Positions 1 to 7,964 of a stretch of DNA of 39,740 nucleotides are shown here, piece by piece. The stretch is from Chloroflexota bacterium. GTDB lineage: Bacteria; Chloroflexota; Anaerolineae; UBA4142. The position numbers and the translations under genes were made by a program. The notes under the pieces are model-generated. The model did not search any database, was not told the DNA's origin, and saw only the letters and a program-made list of their open reading frames with translations. Position 1 is the first letter of the stretch, and the number at the start of each line of letters is the position of its first letter. Location: NCBI GenBank assembly GCA_023489485.1, contig JAMDCU010000041.1, positions 1 through 39,740 of the forward strand, in the 5' to 3' direction.

Positions 1-1
1 C

Positions 2-397
2 GCGCTCGCCCGGCGATTGAATGATCGATTAGATGAAATTGGCAAGCGGGTGCGTGTGCTCCTTGAGGTAAACGTGTCGGGAGAGACGAGCAAATACGGC
101 CTAGAGCCTGATTCCTTGACGCTCGCAGGCGTCGTCCGAGAGACTCTCCAGTTTCAACATCTGGAGGTGCGCGGGTTGATGACCGTTGCTCCTATCGTGG
201 CCGACCCCGGACGAGCGCGCCCGTATTTTCGGATTCTGCGTGAACTGCGGGATGAAATGATGCGGCGTTTTCCAGAGCTGACTTGGCCAGACCTTTCGAT
301 GGGCATGACGGACGACTTTGAAGCAGCCATCGCGGAAGGTGCCACGCTAGTGCGCATTGGCCGAGGGTTATTTGGAGATAGAAGTACGACGGAGTAG
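2..397 (+). CDS. yggS: YggS/PROSC family PLP-binding protein, C-terminal part
   Basis: The reading frame is open from the first base, so the start lies outside the window and only about the last 131 residues are present. The product belongs to the YggS/PROSC family, a single-domain alanine-racemase-fold protein that binds pyridoxal phosphate and buffers PLP in the cytoplasm. Family signatures are visible in order: LLEVNVSGETSKYG (strand after the substrate side), GLMTVAP, and the closing LSMGMTDDFEAAIAEGATLVRIGRGLFGDR region, shown here only in part as LSMGMTDDFEAAIAEGAT and VRIGRGLFG, which forms the phosphate-binding end. The stop overlaps the Shine-Dalgarno of yggT, five bases upstream of its start, as in the common yggS-yggT pairing. 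Identity is secure; the N-terminal PLP lysine is not in view. Confidence 0.93.
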   Translation, partial: ALARRLNDRLDEIGKRVRVLLEVNVSGETSKYGLEPDSLTLAGVVRETLQFQHLEVRGLMTVAPIVADPGRARPYFRILRELRDEMMRRFPELTWPDLSMGMTDDFEAAIAEGATLVRIGRGLFGDRSTTE

Positions 398-402
398 GAG
401 TA

Positions 403-675
403 ATGGGGTTTCTCATCAGCTTCTTCGATCTTTTGTTCACTGTTTTGTCTTTTGCGATTATTGCGCGGGCACTTATTTCCTGGTTGCCGATCGATCCGTA
501 TCACCCCGCGGTCCAACTACTGAACCAGGTAACGGAGCCGATCCTAGCCCCCTTGCGGCGCGTCATTCCTCCCATTGGGGGCATGATGGATATTACGCCC
601 ATCGTCGCTCTTATCATTATCCAGGTTCTCCAAGCGCTGGTGCACAATGTCTTGGTGAACATGTATTACGGTTAG
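403..675 (+). CDS. yggT: YggT family integral membrane protein
   Basis: A 90-residue protein with two hydrophobic segments (about residues 5-25 and 60-85) separated by a polar stretch containing PYHPAVQLLNQVTEPILAPL, which matches the YggT family repeat (N..TEP.L.P.R). The family is a small inner-membrane protein often next to yggS and cell-division genes; its role is unclear, with links to osmotic stress and division in some bacteria. The AGGAG ahead of the ATG overlaps the yggS stop, so translation is probably coupled. The single repeat gives the usual short length for the family outside Proteobacteria. Confidence 0.9.
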   Translation: MGFLISFFDLLFTVLSFAIIARALISWLPIDPYHPAVQLLNQVTEPILAPLRRVIPPIGGMMDITPIVALIIIQVLQALVHNVLVNMYYG

Positions 676-678
676 GGG

Positions 679-1491
679 ATGAGCTCCCAGGACCAACTGC
701 TCCGGAGGATTCGCGCCCTGATTATCGATGCGGATGGAGTCCTCTGGTATGGTAAGAAAGGCCTGCCAGGTGTTGCCGCGTTCTTGGTTTTCCTCAAAGA
801 ACGCAACATCCGTTATGTGATCGCGACGAATAACTCGGCGCGGCCGGCCTCGGAAGTCACTGCGCGCCTGGCAGGTTTGGGCGCGGAGGTGAGCGAAGAG
901 CAGGTTTTTACCTCGGCGAGAGCGACCGCGCTGTATCTGCCGCAGATAGCGCCGCCGGGTTCGGGTGTTCTCGTCGTCGGCGGCGAAGCGCTTGCATCTG
1001 AGTTGACACGAGCGGGATATCATCTGGTCGACCATAGCGCGGATGTCGTCGTCGCAGGGCTGGATTTCTCATTGACCTATGACAAATTGAGGCGCGCCAC
1101 AATCGAAATCCGGCGTGGGGCCAAATTCGTCGGGACGAACAAAGACAAGACTTTTCCTTCGGATGAAGGAGAGGTGCCAGGCGCGGGTGCAATTCTAGCT
1201 GCGTTGGAGGCAGCAAGCGGCGTGGCGCCCATCACGGTCGGAAAGCCTGAGCGCGCCATGTTCGACCTCGCCGTCGAGAAGATGGGTGTGGCGCGCGAGG
1301 ACACATTCATGTTAGGGGACCGGCTTGACACGGATATCGAAGGCGCCCATCGCGCGGGGTTGGGGGCTGTTCTGGTGCTCACCGGGGTCACGCCACGTGA
1401 ATTGCTTGGAGAGTCGACTATTTATCCGGACCTCGTCTTTGACGACCTGGTCACGCTACGTCAAGCTTGGGAATCGGCGTCTCAGGGGTGA
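679..1491 (+). CDS. HAD-IIA family hydrolase (NagD/p-nitrophenylphosphatase-like)
   Basis: A 270-residue cytoplasmic HAD phosphatase. Motif I is IIDADGVLW near residues 15-23, with the nucleophile and acid aspartates two residues apart. Motif II is ATNNSARP with the usual Asn-Asn, motif III is the KPERAMF lysine region near residue 190, and motif IV is MLGDRLDTDIEGA. The cap inserted between motifs II and III is of the C2 (IIA) type, as in NagD, phosphoglycolate phosphatase and PNPase. The substrate cannot be read from sequence; sugar phosphates, nucleotides and phosphoglycolate are all possible. The start ATG lies 3 bases after the yggT stop and directly abuts an AGGGG, so coupling with yggT is likely. 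Confidence 0.88.
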   Translation: MSSQDQLLRRIRALIIDADGVLWYGKKGLPGVAAFLVFLKERNIRYVIATNNSARPASEVTARLAGLGAEVSEEQVFTSARATALYLPQIAPPGSGVLVVGGEALASELTRAGYHLVDHSADVVVAGLDFSLTYDKLRRATIEIRRGAKFVGTNKDKTFPSDEGEVPGAGAILAALEAASGVAPITVGKPERAMFDLAVEKMGVAREDTFMLGDRLDTDIEGAHRAGLGAVLVLTGVTPRELLGESTIYPDLVFDDLVTLRQAWESASQG

Positions 1492-1503
1492 GTTCTCGAC
1501 CTA

Positions 1504-1532
1504 TTGACTTAAGTTTTCTTCTCTAGTATACT
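1504..1532 (+). promoter_or_regulatory. Sigma70-type promoter for the zinc peptidase gene
   Basis: TTGACT (1504-1509) and TATACT (1527-1532) are separated by 17 bases. Transcription would start near 1539, giving a short leader before the ATG at 1585. It lies just after the HAD gene stop, so the peptidase-rlmN-rpe set can be transcribed on its own. Confidence 0.75.
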
Positions 1533-1584
1533 TTTCCGGGTAAGTTAGTGAGCACCGGGTCGCGGTTATTTGGGAGTTGCGAAT

Positions 1585-2292
1585 ATGCCTTTTGGTTTTT
1601 TCTTTTTCGATCCGCTCTATCTATTGTTTGCCCTGCCCGCGTTACTGCTGGCGATGTTTGCGCAATGGAAAGTTCAATCAGCCTATCGCAAGTTCAGCCA
1701 GGTGCGCAATGCGAAAAACTTGACCGGCGAGCAGGTCGCAGCCTATTTGCTGCGGGCGAACGGTTTGAACCTTGACGTCACCGGTACGCCCGGCAATTTG
1801 ACCGATCACTATGATCCTAGGGACAAGACTCTATATCTCTCGGCGGGAGTCGCTCGGACCCCATCGGTGGCCGCGATGGGGATTGTCGCTCACGAAGTGG
1901 GCCACGCTGTTCAAGATGCACAAGGCTATGCGCCGATGCGGGTGCGGGCGTTTCTTGTAACACCCGCGACGGTCGGCCCATGGGTTGGTTATTTACTTTT
2001 CATCGCGGGCATCTTTATCAACTTGTCGGGTCTCGTTTGGCTCGGGATTGCGTTTTTTTCGGCAAGCCTTGTATTTGCCTTGGCCACGCTGCCGGTGGAG
2101 ATTAATGCGAGCCAGCGTGCATTGGTCATGCTGCGCTCGAGCGCACTGGTTGGCCCAGGTGAGGTTGATGAGGCGAAATCGGTCTTGAGCGCGGCCGCGC
2201 TCACGTACGTCGCCGCAGCGGCGCAAGCACTTTCGACTCTACTTTACTATGTCTTCGTCGCTCTCAATATGTCTGGGCGGCGACGGAGCTAG
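1585..2292 (+). CDS. YugP-type membrane zinc metallopeptidase
   Basis: A 235-residue integral membrane protein of the COG2738/YugP family. An N-terminal hydrophobic segment (about 5-25) follows a start rich in Phe. The zinc motif HEVGH is at residues 103-107, followed by AVQDAQGYAPMRVR; two more hydrophobic segments (about 130-175) and a last one (about 205-230) follow. LPVEINASQRA near residue 170 corresponds to the family's conserved LPVEFDAS and may carry the third zinc ligand (Glu). I take the ATG at 1585, which has GGGAG eight bases upstream, over the in-frame TTG at 1570. The physiological substrate of the family is unknown. The gene is followed 11 bases later by rlmN. Confidence 0.9.
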   Translation: MPFGFFFFDPLYLLFALPALLLAMFAQWKVQSAYRKFSQVRNAKNLTGEQVAAYLLRANGLNLDVTGTPGNLTDHYDPRDKTLYLSAGVARTPSVAAMGIVAHEVGHAVQDAQGYAPMRVRAFLVTPATVGPWVGYLLFIAGIFINLSGLVWLGIAFFSASLVFALATLPVEINASQRALVMLRSSALVGPGEVDEAKSVLSAAALTYVAAAAQALSTLLYYVFVALNMSGRRRS

Positions 2293-2303
2293 ATAGGGCA
2301 GAG

Positions 2304-3410
2304 TTGATCGACGTACTGAACCTTACCAAAGCAGGGTTGCGGGATTGGGTAGCTTCCCTGGGCGAACCTGAATACCGCGCGGGCCAATTGGACCACTGGA
2401 TCTACCGCGAGTTCGTTTGGGATTTCAATGCCATGACCGATCTGCCCCGCGGCTTGCGCGTGCGGTTGGACAGCGAAGCTCGAATCGGTATTCCGAAAAC
2501 CGTTGCCGAAAGTGCTTCTGTCGACGGACTGACTCGCAAAATTTTGCTCCGTCTGGAAGATGAGCACACCATCGAGACGGTCCTGATGCTTTACCAGGAT
2601 GCTCCCAACAGCCCTGAGCTGGAGGAGCCGCACAATCCGGGGCCCGATTTCAAGCGACGGACGGTCTGTATCTCAACCCAGGTTGGGTGTCCAATCGGTT
2701 GCCCTTTTTGCGCGACCGGCCAGGCCGGTTATATTCGGAACCTGAGCCCGGGCGAGATTGTGGCGCAGGTCCTTGCAATTGCGCGTATGGCATCCCCGAT
2801 TACGAACGTGGTCGTCATGGGAATGGGCGAACCACTCTTGAATTACGACGCGACGTGGCAGGCGATAGAATCATTGACCGACTCGGAGCGTTTGGGTCTG
2901 GGGGCACGGCGAATCACGGTTTCCACTTCGGGAGAGGTGCCGGGAATCCATAGACTGGCCCAGGAAAAGCTCCAGATCAATCTGGCTGTGTCTTTGCATG
3001 CTCCTGACGATGCTGTCCGAAACGTGCTTGTCCCGCTGAATCGCAAGTACCCCTTGAAGGAGTTGATGCCGGCAGTCCGCGAGTACAGTGCTCGCACCAG
3101 GCGACGCATCACCTTTGAATATGCGCTTATCGATAACGTAAACGACCGTCCGGAACAGGCTAGGGCGTTGGCGCTGCTGCTCAAGGGTCTCCTTTGCCAT
3201 GTCAATTTGATACCTCTAAACCCAACCCCGGGGTCGCCCTATCAGAGAACGCCCTACGGACAAGTCAAGGCATTTGAAAGAATCCTGCAAGGGGCGGGCA
3301 TTCCGACGACGCTGCGTGTCGAGAAAGGGATAGAGATCTCTGCGGGATGCGGGCAGCTGCGCCAGGTGGAGGAGCGTAAAGTGGGGGCACGCCAGCTCCA
3401 CACGGTCTGA
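2304..3410 (+). CDS. rlmN: 23S rRNA (adenine(2503)-C2)-methyltransferase RlmN
   Basis: A 368-residue radical-SAM enzyme that methylates C2 of A2503 in 23S rRNA and C2 of A37 in some tRNAs. The cluster-binding CxxxCxxC is C129-PIG-C133-PF-C136, followed by ATGQAGYIRNL typical of RlmN. GMGEPLLNYD, SLHAPDD and FEYALIDNVND are the usual SAM-binding and substrate segments. The C-terminal methyl-carrying cysteine is C349 in EISAGCGQL, so the catalytic set is complete. The start is TTG with AGGG five bases upstream; no ATG is better placed. Only 11 bases separate it from the peptidase gene and 3 bases from rpe, so the three form one transcription unit. Confidence 0.97.
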   Translation: MIDVLNLTKAGLRDWVASLGEPEYRAGQLDHWIYREFVWDFNAMTDLPRGLRVRLDSEARIGIPKTVAESASVDGLTRKILLRLEDEHTIETVLMLYQDAPNSPELEEPHNPGPDFKRRTVCISTQVGCPIGCPFCATGQAGYIRNLSPGEIVAQVLAIARMASPITNVVVMGMGEPLLNYDATWQAIESLTDSERLGLGARRITVSTSGEVPGIHRLAQEKLQINLAVSLHAPDDAVRNVLVPLNRKYPLKELMPAVREYSARTRRRITFEYALIDNVNDRPEQARALALLLKGLLCHVNLIPLNPTPGSPYQRTPYGQVKAFERILQGAGIPTTLRVEKGIEISAGCGQLRQVEERKVGARQLHTV

Positions 3411-3413
3411 AGT

Positions 3414-4070
3414 ATGTTGAAAATCGCCGCTTCAATTCTGTCTGCCGATTTCTCCCGCCTGGGGGAACAGGTGCGTGAGGCTGCTCAAGGAGGAGCAGAC
3501 TATATTCACGTGGACGTGATGGACGGGCATTTTGTGCCGAACATGACGATAGGTCCCGTCGTCGTTCGCTCCATCCGGGGCCTTACGGATCGTCCCTTCG
3601 ACGTCCATCTGATGATCGAGTCGCCAGAACGCTACTTGGCCGACTTTGCGGAAGCGGGGGCCGACATTCTCACGGTGCAGCAAGAAGCATGCATCCATTT
3701 GCACCGGGTCGTGGAAGAGATCAAGGGTCTCGGCAAGCGCGCGGGCGTAGCGATCAATCCCGCGACGCCGAATATTATGCTCAAAGAGATTCTGCCGTTC
3801 ATCGATCTCGTTTTGGTTATGACGGTCAACCCGGGCTTTGGAGGACAATCGTTCATCGAAACGATGCCCGCGAAAATCGCGGAGATGCGGCAGATGATCG
3901 ACGCGCTTGGGAGGGATGTCGAGCTCGAAGTGGACGGCGGAATTCATTCCGAGACAGCGTCTCGGGCGGTGAGGGCGGGGGCCCGGGTGCTTGTGTCGGG
4001 GTCCGCGATTTTTGCGGACCCGGATGGCGTGGAGAGAGCCATTCAGAAATTGCGTTCAAGCGCAAAATGA
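3414..4070 (+). CDS. rpe: Ribulose-phosphate 3-epimerase
   Basis: A 218-residue TIM-barrel enzyme interconverting ribulose 5-phosphate and xylulose 5-phosphate in the pentose phosphate pathway. The opening KIAASILSADFSRLGEQV, HVDVMDGHFVPNMTIGP (His and Asp metal ligands), DVHLMIESPERY (His ligand), MTVNPGFGGQSFI (phosphate site) and ELEVDGGIH (Asp ligand) are all present, so the enzyme should be active. Length is standard. It starts three bases after rlmN and ends before a hairpin at 4074-4099. Confidence 0.97.
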   Translation: MLKIAASILSADFSRLGEQVREAAQGGADYIHVDVMDGHFVPNMTIGPVVVRSIRGLTDRPFDVHLMIESPERYLADFAEAGADILTVQQEACIHLHRVVEEIKGLGKRAGVAINPATPNIMLKEILPFIDLVLVMTVNPGFGGQSFIETMPAKIAEMRQMIDALGRDVELEVDGGIHSETASRAVRAGARVLVSGSAIFADPDGVERAIQKLRSSAK

Positions 4071-4099
4071 AAACCAGCGCCTCAATGAAGAGACGCTGG
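4071..4099 (-). terminator. Terminator hairpin between rpe and rpmB, T-tract on the minus strand
   Basis: CCAGCG (4074-4079) pairs with CGCTGG (4094-4099), extended by CTC/GAG inside one mismatch, with loop AATGAA. Read on the minus strand the stem is followed by TTTTCATTTT, so it suits the end of the rpmB transcript. It may also slow plus-strand transcription after rpe, where no T-tract follows. Confidence 0.6.
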
Positions 4100-4214
4100 C
4101 TGTGTGTCCGAGATATAAAGGCCGGCTGCCGCTTGGGCTACCCTCTTATGATCGCTGCACCTTGGAGAAAGCGGCTTGCTCGATCCTGGCCCGGCAGCGA
4201 CGCGACCAGAGAGC
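4100..4214. other. Non-coding 3' region of rpmB
   Basis: Between the rpmB stop and its terminator lies about 115 bases without a supported gene. GCTGCCG near 4126 and CGGCAGC near 4193 form a distant imperfect inverted repeat. I checked it for a tRNA or small SRP RNA and found neither. Confidence 0.4.
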
Positions 4215-4412
4215 TCAGGCCGCCTGGGTTTCCGCTCGGTTGACCGTCCTTAGGCATTTAGTACAGACGTTCAGCCTCTGCTTGCGCCCTTGGTACACGA
4301 TCGTTCGTTTTGTGATGTTCGGCAAGAAACGACGATTGACGGCGTGCTTTGAGTGGCTGACGCTGTGGCCGTACATTGGGCTCTTGCCGCAGATATCGCA
4401 TCGTTGTGCCAT
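4215..4412 (-). CDS. rpmB: 50S ribosomal protein bL28
   Basis: A 65-residue basic protein starting MAQRCDICGKSPMYG, with the bL28 pattern HSVSHSKHAVNRRFLPNI and a second cysteine pair in LNVCTKCLRTV. The CxxC pairs (CDIC and CTKC) mark the zinc-binding form of L28. The start at 4412 has AAAGGAGAGG just upstream; the seven residues that an earlier in-frame start would add are not family-like. The gene is divergent from the Asp23-family gene at 4512, an arrangement also seen in Bacillus (rpmB / yloU). Confidence 0.95.
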   Translation of the reverse strand: MAQRCDICGKSPMYGHSVSHSKHAVNRRFLPNITKRTIVYQGRKQRLNVCTKCLRTVNRAETQAA

Positions 4413-4440
4413 TCCCGATCCCTCTCCTTTCAAGATAAAG

Positions 4441-4455
4441 GCCCCGACACGGGGC
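4441..4455 (-). promoter_or_regulatory. Hairpin in the rpmB 5' leader
   Basis: GCCCCG and CGGGGC flank a three-base loop. It sits between the promoter and the AAAGGAGAGG of rpmB. No T-tract follows, so it is not an obvious attenuator; a role in leader stability or autoregulation is only a guess. Confidence 0.4.
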
Positions 4456-4462
4456 GACGATT

Positions 4463-4491
4463 ATCATAGCACATTCACCCGAATAACGCAA
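4463..4491 (-). promoter_or_regulatory. Promoter of rpmB
   Basis: On the minus strand TTGCGT (4486-4491) and TATGAT (4463-4468) are 17 bases apart. The leader of about 45 bases then contains a GCCCCG-ACA/TGT-CGGGGC hairpin (4441-4455) shortly before the ribosome-binding site, which might influence L28 expression. Confidence 0.65.
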
Positions 4492-4511
4492 ATCGAAAGA
4501 GGCTGGGGAGA

Positions 4512-4868
4512 ATGACTGAGGAAACCTACCTGGGGCGGATTGAGATCACGCCCACAGCGATTGCCAGCCTGGCAGGACAAGCCGTACTCGAATGCTACGG
4601 TGTGGTGGGCATGGCGAAAAAGAATCTCAGCGACGGGATCGCAAAGGTGCTGCCGGGGAGTACTTACCGCCGTGGGATTGACGTCAAGTTGGTAAACCGT
4701 GAGATCATCATCGATCTCTACGTCGTGATCGAGTATGGGACGCGCATCTCCGAAGTAGCGCACGGCATTACGAATCGAGTGAAATTCAGCGTGGAGCGCG
4801 CCCTGGGGATTCCGGTAGCTCAAGTAAACGTTCATGTTCAGGGTGTCCATGTCGACGACCAAGCGTGA
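4512..4868 (+). CDS. Asp23/Gls24 family protein (YloU-like)
   Basis: A 118-residue cytoplasmic protein of the Asp23/Gls24 (DUF322) family: GRIEITPTAIASLAGQAVLECYGVVGMA at the start (given in part), a central VKLVNREIIIDLYVVIEYG strand pair, and the closing VAQVNVHVQGV. The start has AGAGG nine bases upstream. In Firmicutes the same gene (yloU) lies between rpmB and fakA, exactly as here, and is suspected to be linked to envelope lipid metabolism, though its activity is not known. A paralogue lies at 14100. Confidence 0.92.
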   Translation: MTEETYLGRIEITPTAIASLAGQAVLECYGVVGMAKKNLSDGIAKVLPGSTYRRGIDVKLVNREIIIDLYVVIEYGTRISEVAHGITNRVKFSVERALGIPVAQVNVHVQGVHVDDQA

Positions 4869-4941
4869 TGGAGTGGGGAACGGCAGCGCATTTTTGAGCT
4901 AGAGTTTGTGCGAACCTATTCCAAGCTTTGCGAGGGTATCT

Positions 4942-6597
4942 TTGCCAGAGAAACGTGCCAGTACCGCCTCTGAACCGCTGCCGCCCCTGAGGACGTTGGA
5001 AGGCCAAGAGCTGAGACAACTGTTCACCGCCGGCACTGCATGGCTGGAGCAACACGCCGCCTACATCAACAGCCTCAATGTCTTCCCCGTTCCCGATGGT
5101 GATTCGGGGACGAATATGTTATTGACCATGCAAGCTGCGCTTCGAGAAGTCAATACGTCCCCGGAGCATTCGGCCTCTGCCATTTGCAGCGCTTTGTCTC
5201 GTGGGGCCTTGCTCGGCGCGAGGGGAAACTCGGGTGTCATTCTCTCGCAAATCATCCGAGGGTTTGCTCGGGCGACTGAGCGGAAAGAGACCATCAACAC
5301 GCACGATTTTGCGAATGCGATGGTCGAGGGGTCTCGGACGGCTTATAAGGGTGTGGTCAAGCCTGTAGAAGGGACCATTTTGACGGTTTGCCGCGAGGCA
5401 GCAGACGCGGCCGTTATGGCGACCGGCCAGAGCGACGACTTTCGTTCAGTGCTGTCCAAGACGGTGGACGCGGCGCGTGCTTCAGTGGTCAGAACGCCGT
5501 TGCTCCTTCCAGTTCTGAAAAAGGCGGGCGTGGTCGATGCAGGAGGGCAGGGGCTGCTAACAATTTTAGAGGGTGCACTCAAGTACTTGCGGGGCGAGCC
5601 GATGGATTCGCCGTCGATGGGCGAATCGACGGCGGCTCTGGAGCATCTCGCCCGCGAAGAGGGCTGGGGATTTGACATTCAGTTCCATGTGCGCGGGAGC
5701 GATCTTGACGTAGATGCGATCCGGGCCAAGATCGCGAGTATGGGCGAGTCGGCTTTGGTGGTGGGCGATCCGTCGCTCATCAAGGTGCACGTGCATGCGC
5801 CTACCCCTGGCCAGATCATCGATTACGGCTGCTCATTGGGCATCTTGACGAATGTCGTCATCGAGAACATGCAAGAGCAGTATATCGATTTTATGGCTGG
5901 ACAGATGGCCGGGCGACCGCCCGTGAAAGCGGAGGAAATCGCGGGCATGACGACCGTTGCTGTTGTACAAGGAGCGGGACTCGGTCGTGTTTTCTCCAGT
6001 CTCGGCGCGGGGGCGATTGTGTCGGGCGGCCAGACAATGAACCCGAGTACGGAGGATATCCTGAGCGCGATCAAGGCGGTCAAGAGCGACCAGGTCATTG
6101 TTCTCCCAAACAACAAGAATATCATCCCAGCGGCGGAACAGGCTAAGGAACTGGCTAGCAAACAGGTGATTGTCATTCCAACCAAGACGATCCCTCAAGG
6201 AATTGCCGCCTTGTTGGCGTTCAATTTTCAAAACGACTTGCCTATGAACGCGCGAGCGATGACGCAAGCGGCTCTAAACATTCAGACCGTGGAGATAACA
6301 ACGGCGACTCGCTCGGTGAACCTGGATGGGATCGAAGTGAAGGAAGGCCAGATCATTGGCCTGGTGGACGGCAAACTCAAAGGGGCCGGTCAGGATCGCA
6401 GCCAGGTTGCGTTGCAGATGTTGAAGGAGGCCCGCACGAACGACAGCGAGATCATTACCATTTATTACGGAGACTCGGTATCTGGCAAAGAGGCGGAAAA
6501 CTTGGGCCAGGAGGTCCGGCAGCACTTTCCTTCTCAGGAGATTGAAATCGTGAACGGCGGTCAGCCAAACTATCCCTATGTCATCTCGGTGGAATGA
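4942..6597 (+). CDS. fakA: DAK2-domain fatty acid kinase FakA (YloV-like)
   Basis: About 551 residues from the TTG at 4942, which has GAGGG five bases upstream; an in-frame TTG at 4906 would add 12 residues. The N-terminal DAK2 domain carries the ATP-metal site NVFPVPDGDSGTNML and the conserved SRGALLGARGNSGVILSQ helix. The middle and C-terminal parts (TNVVIENMQEQ, VLPNNKNIIPAAEQA, VIPTKTIPQGIAALLAF) match the FakA/YloV domains that bind the acyl carrier. FakA phosphorylates fatty acids presented by FakB/DegV proteins, and the next gene is such a DegV. The two almost touch (stop 6597, start 6602), supporting a working pair for using exogenous or recycled fatty acids. Confidence 0.93.
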   Translation: MPEKRASTASEPLPPLRTLEGQELRQLFTAGTAWLEQHAAYINSLNVFPVPDGDSGTNMLLTMQAALREVNTSPEHSASAICSALSRGALLGARGNSGVILSQIIRGFARATERKETINTHDFANAMVEGSRTAYKGVVKPVEGTILTVCREAADAAVMATGQSDDFRSVLSKTVDAARASVVRTPLLLPVLKKAGVVDAGGQGLLTILEGALKYLRGEPMDSPSMGESTAALEHLAREEGWGFDIQFHVRGSDLDVDAIRAKIASMGESALVVGDPSLIKVHVHAPTPGQIIDYGCSLGILTNVVIENMQEQYIDFMAGQMAGRPPVKAEEIAGMTTVAVVQGAGLGRVFSSLGAGAIVSGGQTMNPSTEDILSAIKAVKSDQVIVLPNNKNIIPAAEQAKELASKQVIVIPTKTIPQGIAALLAFNFQNDLPMNARAMTQAALNIQTVEITTATRSVNLDGIEVKEGQIIGLVDGKLKGAGQDRSQVALQMLKEARTNDSEIITIYYGDSVSGKEAENLGQEVRQHFPSQEIEIVNGGQPNYPYVISVE

Positions 6598-6601
6598 CGC
6601 G

Positions 6602-7444
6602 ATGCCTCCTGTCAAGATTCTCACGGACAGCACGGCTGATCTTCCGCCGGACGTCGCACGGCGGCTAGACATCACCGTCTTGCCGATCACGATCCACGTT
6701 GGGAAAAAGTCGTTTCGCGACGGAATCGACATCACCGCGGAAGATTTCTTCCACCAACTCGAGACCGCGTCCATTCCGGCGACGATCTCTGCTCCGACCC
6801 AACGCGATTTCGAAAAAGCATTTGCGGAGCTGACGAAAAAGTCGAACGACATTGTTGCGATCCACGCGTCGAGCAAGCTCAGCCAGACATTCCGGGTTGC
6901 AACACGAGCCGCGGCGCCTCTCTTGGGGCGCAGCCGAATCGTCGTGATCGATTCGCAATTGGTGAGCGTCGGGCTGGGAATGCTGGTGACCAAAGCGGCG
7001 CAGGCCGCGGCAGACGGAGCCACTCTGGATGAGGTGGTGAAGCTGGTGCGGGGGTTGATCCCACGCATCTACATCGCCTTCTTCGTCGAGACGCTAGAGT
7101 ATTTGGAAAAAGGGGGACGCGTCGGCAAGGCTCAGTCTGTGCTGGGGTCGATGCTGAGCATCAAGCCGCTCTTGATCTTGGAGGATGGCGAAATTGTCGC
7201 TCTCGAAAAAGTGCGCACCCGGGCCAAGGCGATCGAAAAGCTGGTCGAGTTCATCACGGAGTTCACGCACATTGAGAAGATGGTTGTGCTCCACAGTAAC
7301 ACCCCGGAGGATGTGTCGGCGCTCATCGAGCAGGTGAACGCGATTTTGCCGAATTTGGATATTAGCATAGATCATTACGGCCCCGTGATGGCTACCTATC
7401 TCGGACCAAGCGCGATTGGTGTGGTCGTATACGAAGGACCGTGA
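6602..7444 (+). CDS. DegV family fatty-acid-binding protein (FakB-like)
   Basis: A 280-residue two-domain protein that begins PPVKILTDSTADLPPDVARR, with the DegV serine/threonine site TDSTADLP. It continues with VGKKSFRDGIDIT, SSKLSQTFR (second lipid-headgroup site) and VETLEYLEKGGRVGKAQ followed by SMLSIKPLL. DegV/FakB proteins hold a fatty acid whose carboxyl group FakA phosphorylates. The C-terminus reads TYLGPSAIGVVVYEG where most family members have a H-VGPG-A-G signature; the usual His is Tyr here. The ATG at 6602 lies four bases after fakA. A decayed second copy follows immediately downstream. Confidence 0.92.
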   Translation: MPPVKILTDSTADLPPDVARRLDITVLPITIHVGKKSFRDGIDITAEDFFHQLETASIPATISAPTQRDFEKAFAELTKKSNDIVAIHASSKLSQTFRVATRAAAPLLGRSRIVVIDSQLVSVGLGMLVTKAAQAAADGATLDEVVKLVRGLIPRIYIAFFVETLEYLEKGGRVGKAQSVLGSMLSIKPLLILEDGEIVALEKVRTRAKAIEKLVEFITEFTHIEKMVVLHSNTPEDVSALIEQVNAILPNLDISIDHYGPVMATYLGPSAIGVVVYEGP

Positions 7445-7475
7445 GCCGGAAACTGGGACGGCGCATCTCAAGGTC

Positions 7476-7938
7476 CCACGCACGGTCTTGTCGAGTTACC
7501 TACACAGATCCGCGAGGCTAGGCATTGGCCATTTGCCGCGCGTTGTTCGTTGGAGCGATCAGGAGTTCCGTGATAGAACCGATGCACGAGGGGCCGCGCA
7601 GGAAAGACTCTCGCTTGACGAGGTCAACGTCCTCGTCACCGACGTGATTCCGGGTGCACGCATTGTCGCGATGCTCGACACGCTTGAATCTGCACAACAG
7701 GGGGATGCCTGGCCTGGCGCGAGGCCCTTATCAGGACATTGATTTTGCCCGAGACTCCGGGCCGATTCAGGAGTTGCCGGTCGTCCGCGCAGCGTGAGAG
7801 GAAAAGCTAACTCCACTCTGGGAATTGCTGGCTGCCGACTTTCCACGAGAGCGCATGGTCGTATCGGAAATAGAGCGAGTTCTGGGCTCGCATGTAGGGC
7901 CGGGCGCGGTCGGCCTTGCCTGGCTCAACCAGGTATAA
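7476..7938 (+). pseudogene. Decayed second degV copy
   Basis: No intact frame crosses this 520-base gap between degV and recG, but pieces of DegV appear in the right order. LGIGHLPRVVRWSDQEFRD (to 7574) resembles the N-terminal strand ending in FRDGVD. SLDEVNVLVTDVIPGARIV followed by AMLDTLE (7611-7688) matches the inter-domain LDEV..LVR.LIP...LETLEYL block. After a frameshift and a stop near 7796, ERVLGSHVGPGAVGLAWL (to 7927) matches the canonical C-terminus. The central lipid-site and IKPLL regions are missing. It is best read as an old tandem duplicate that lost internal segments. Notably it retains the HVGPG signature that the intact neighbour lacks. Confidence 0.75.
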
Positions 7939-7939
7939 T
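7934..7939 (+). promoter_or_regulatory. recG: -10 box of a likely recG promoter
   Basis: TATAAT lies at 7934-7939, at the end of the degV remnant. No good -35 box is found at 16-18 bases upstream (the sequence there is GC-rich). Transcription starting near 7946 would give a short leader with GAGGGG before the recG TTG. Confidence 0.45.
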
Positions 7940-7964
7940 AGGGAAAGTGTAGAGGGGTTTTTCA

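Noticed and set aside
4100-4214. Possible structured RNA (tRNA or SRP RNA) downstream of rpmB
   Set aside because: No T-loop, anticodon arm or SRP GGAAGG-type tetraloop region is present; only a loose inverted repeat is seen.
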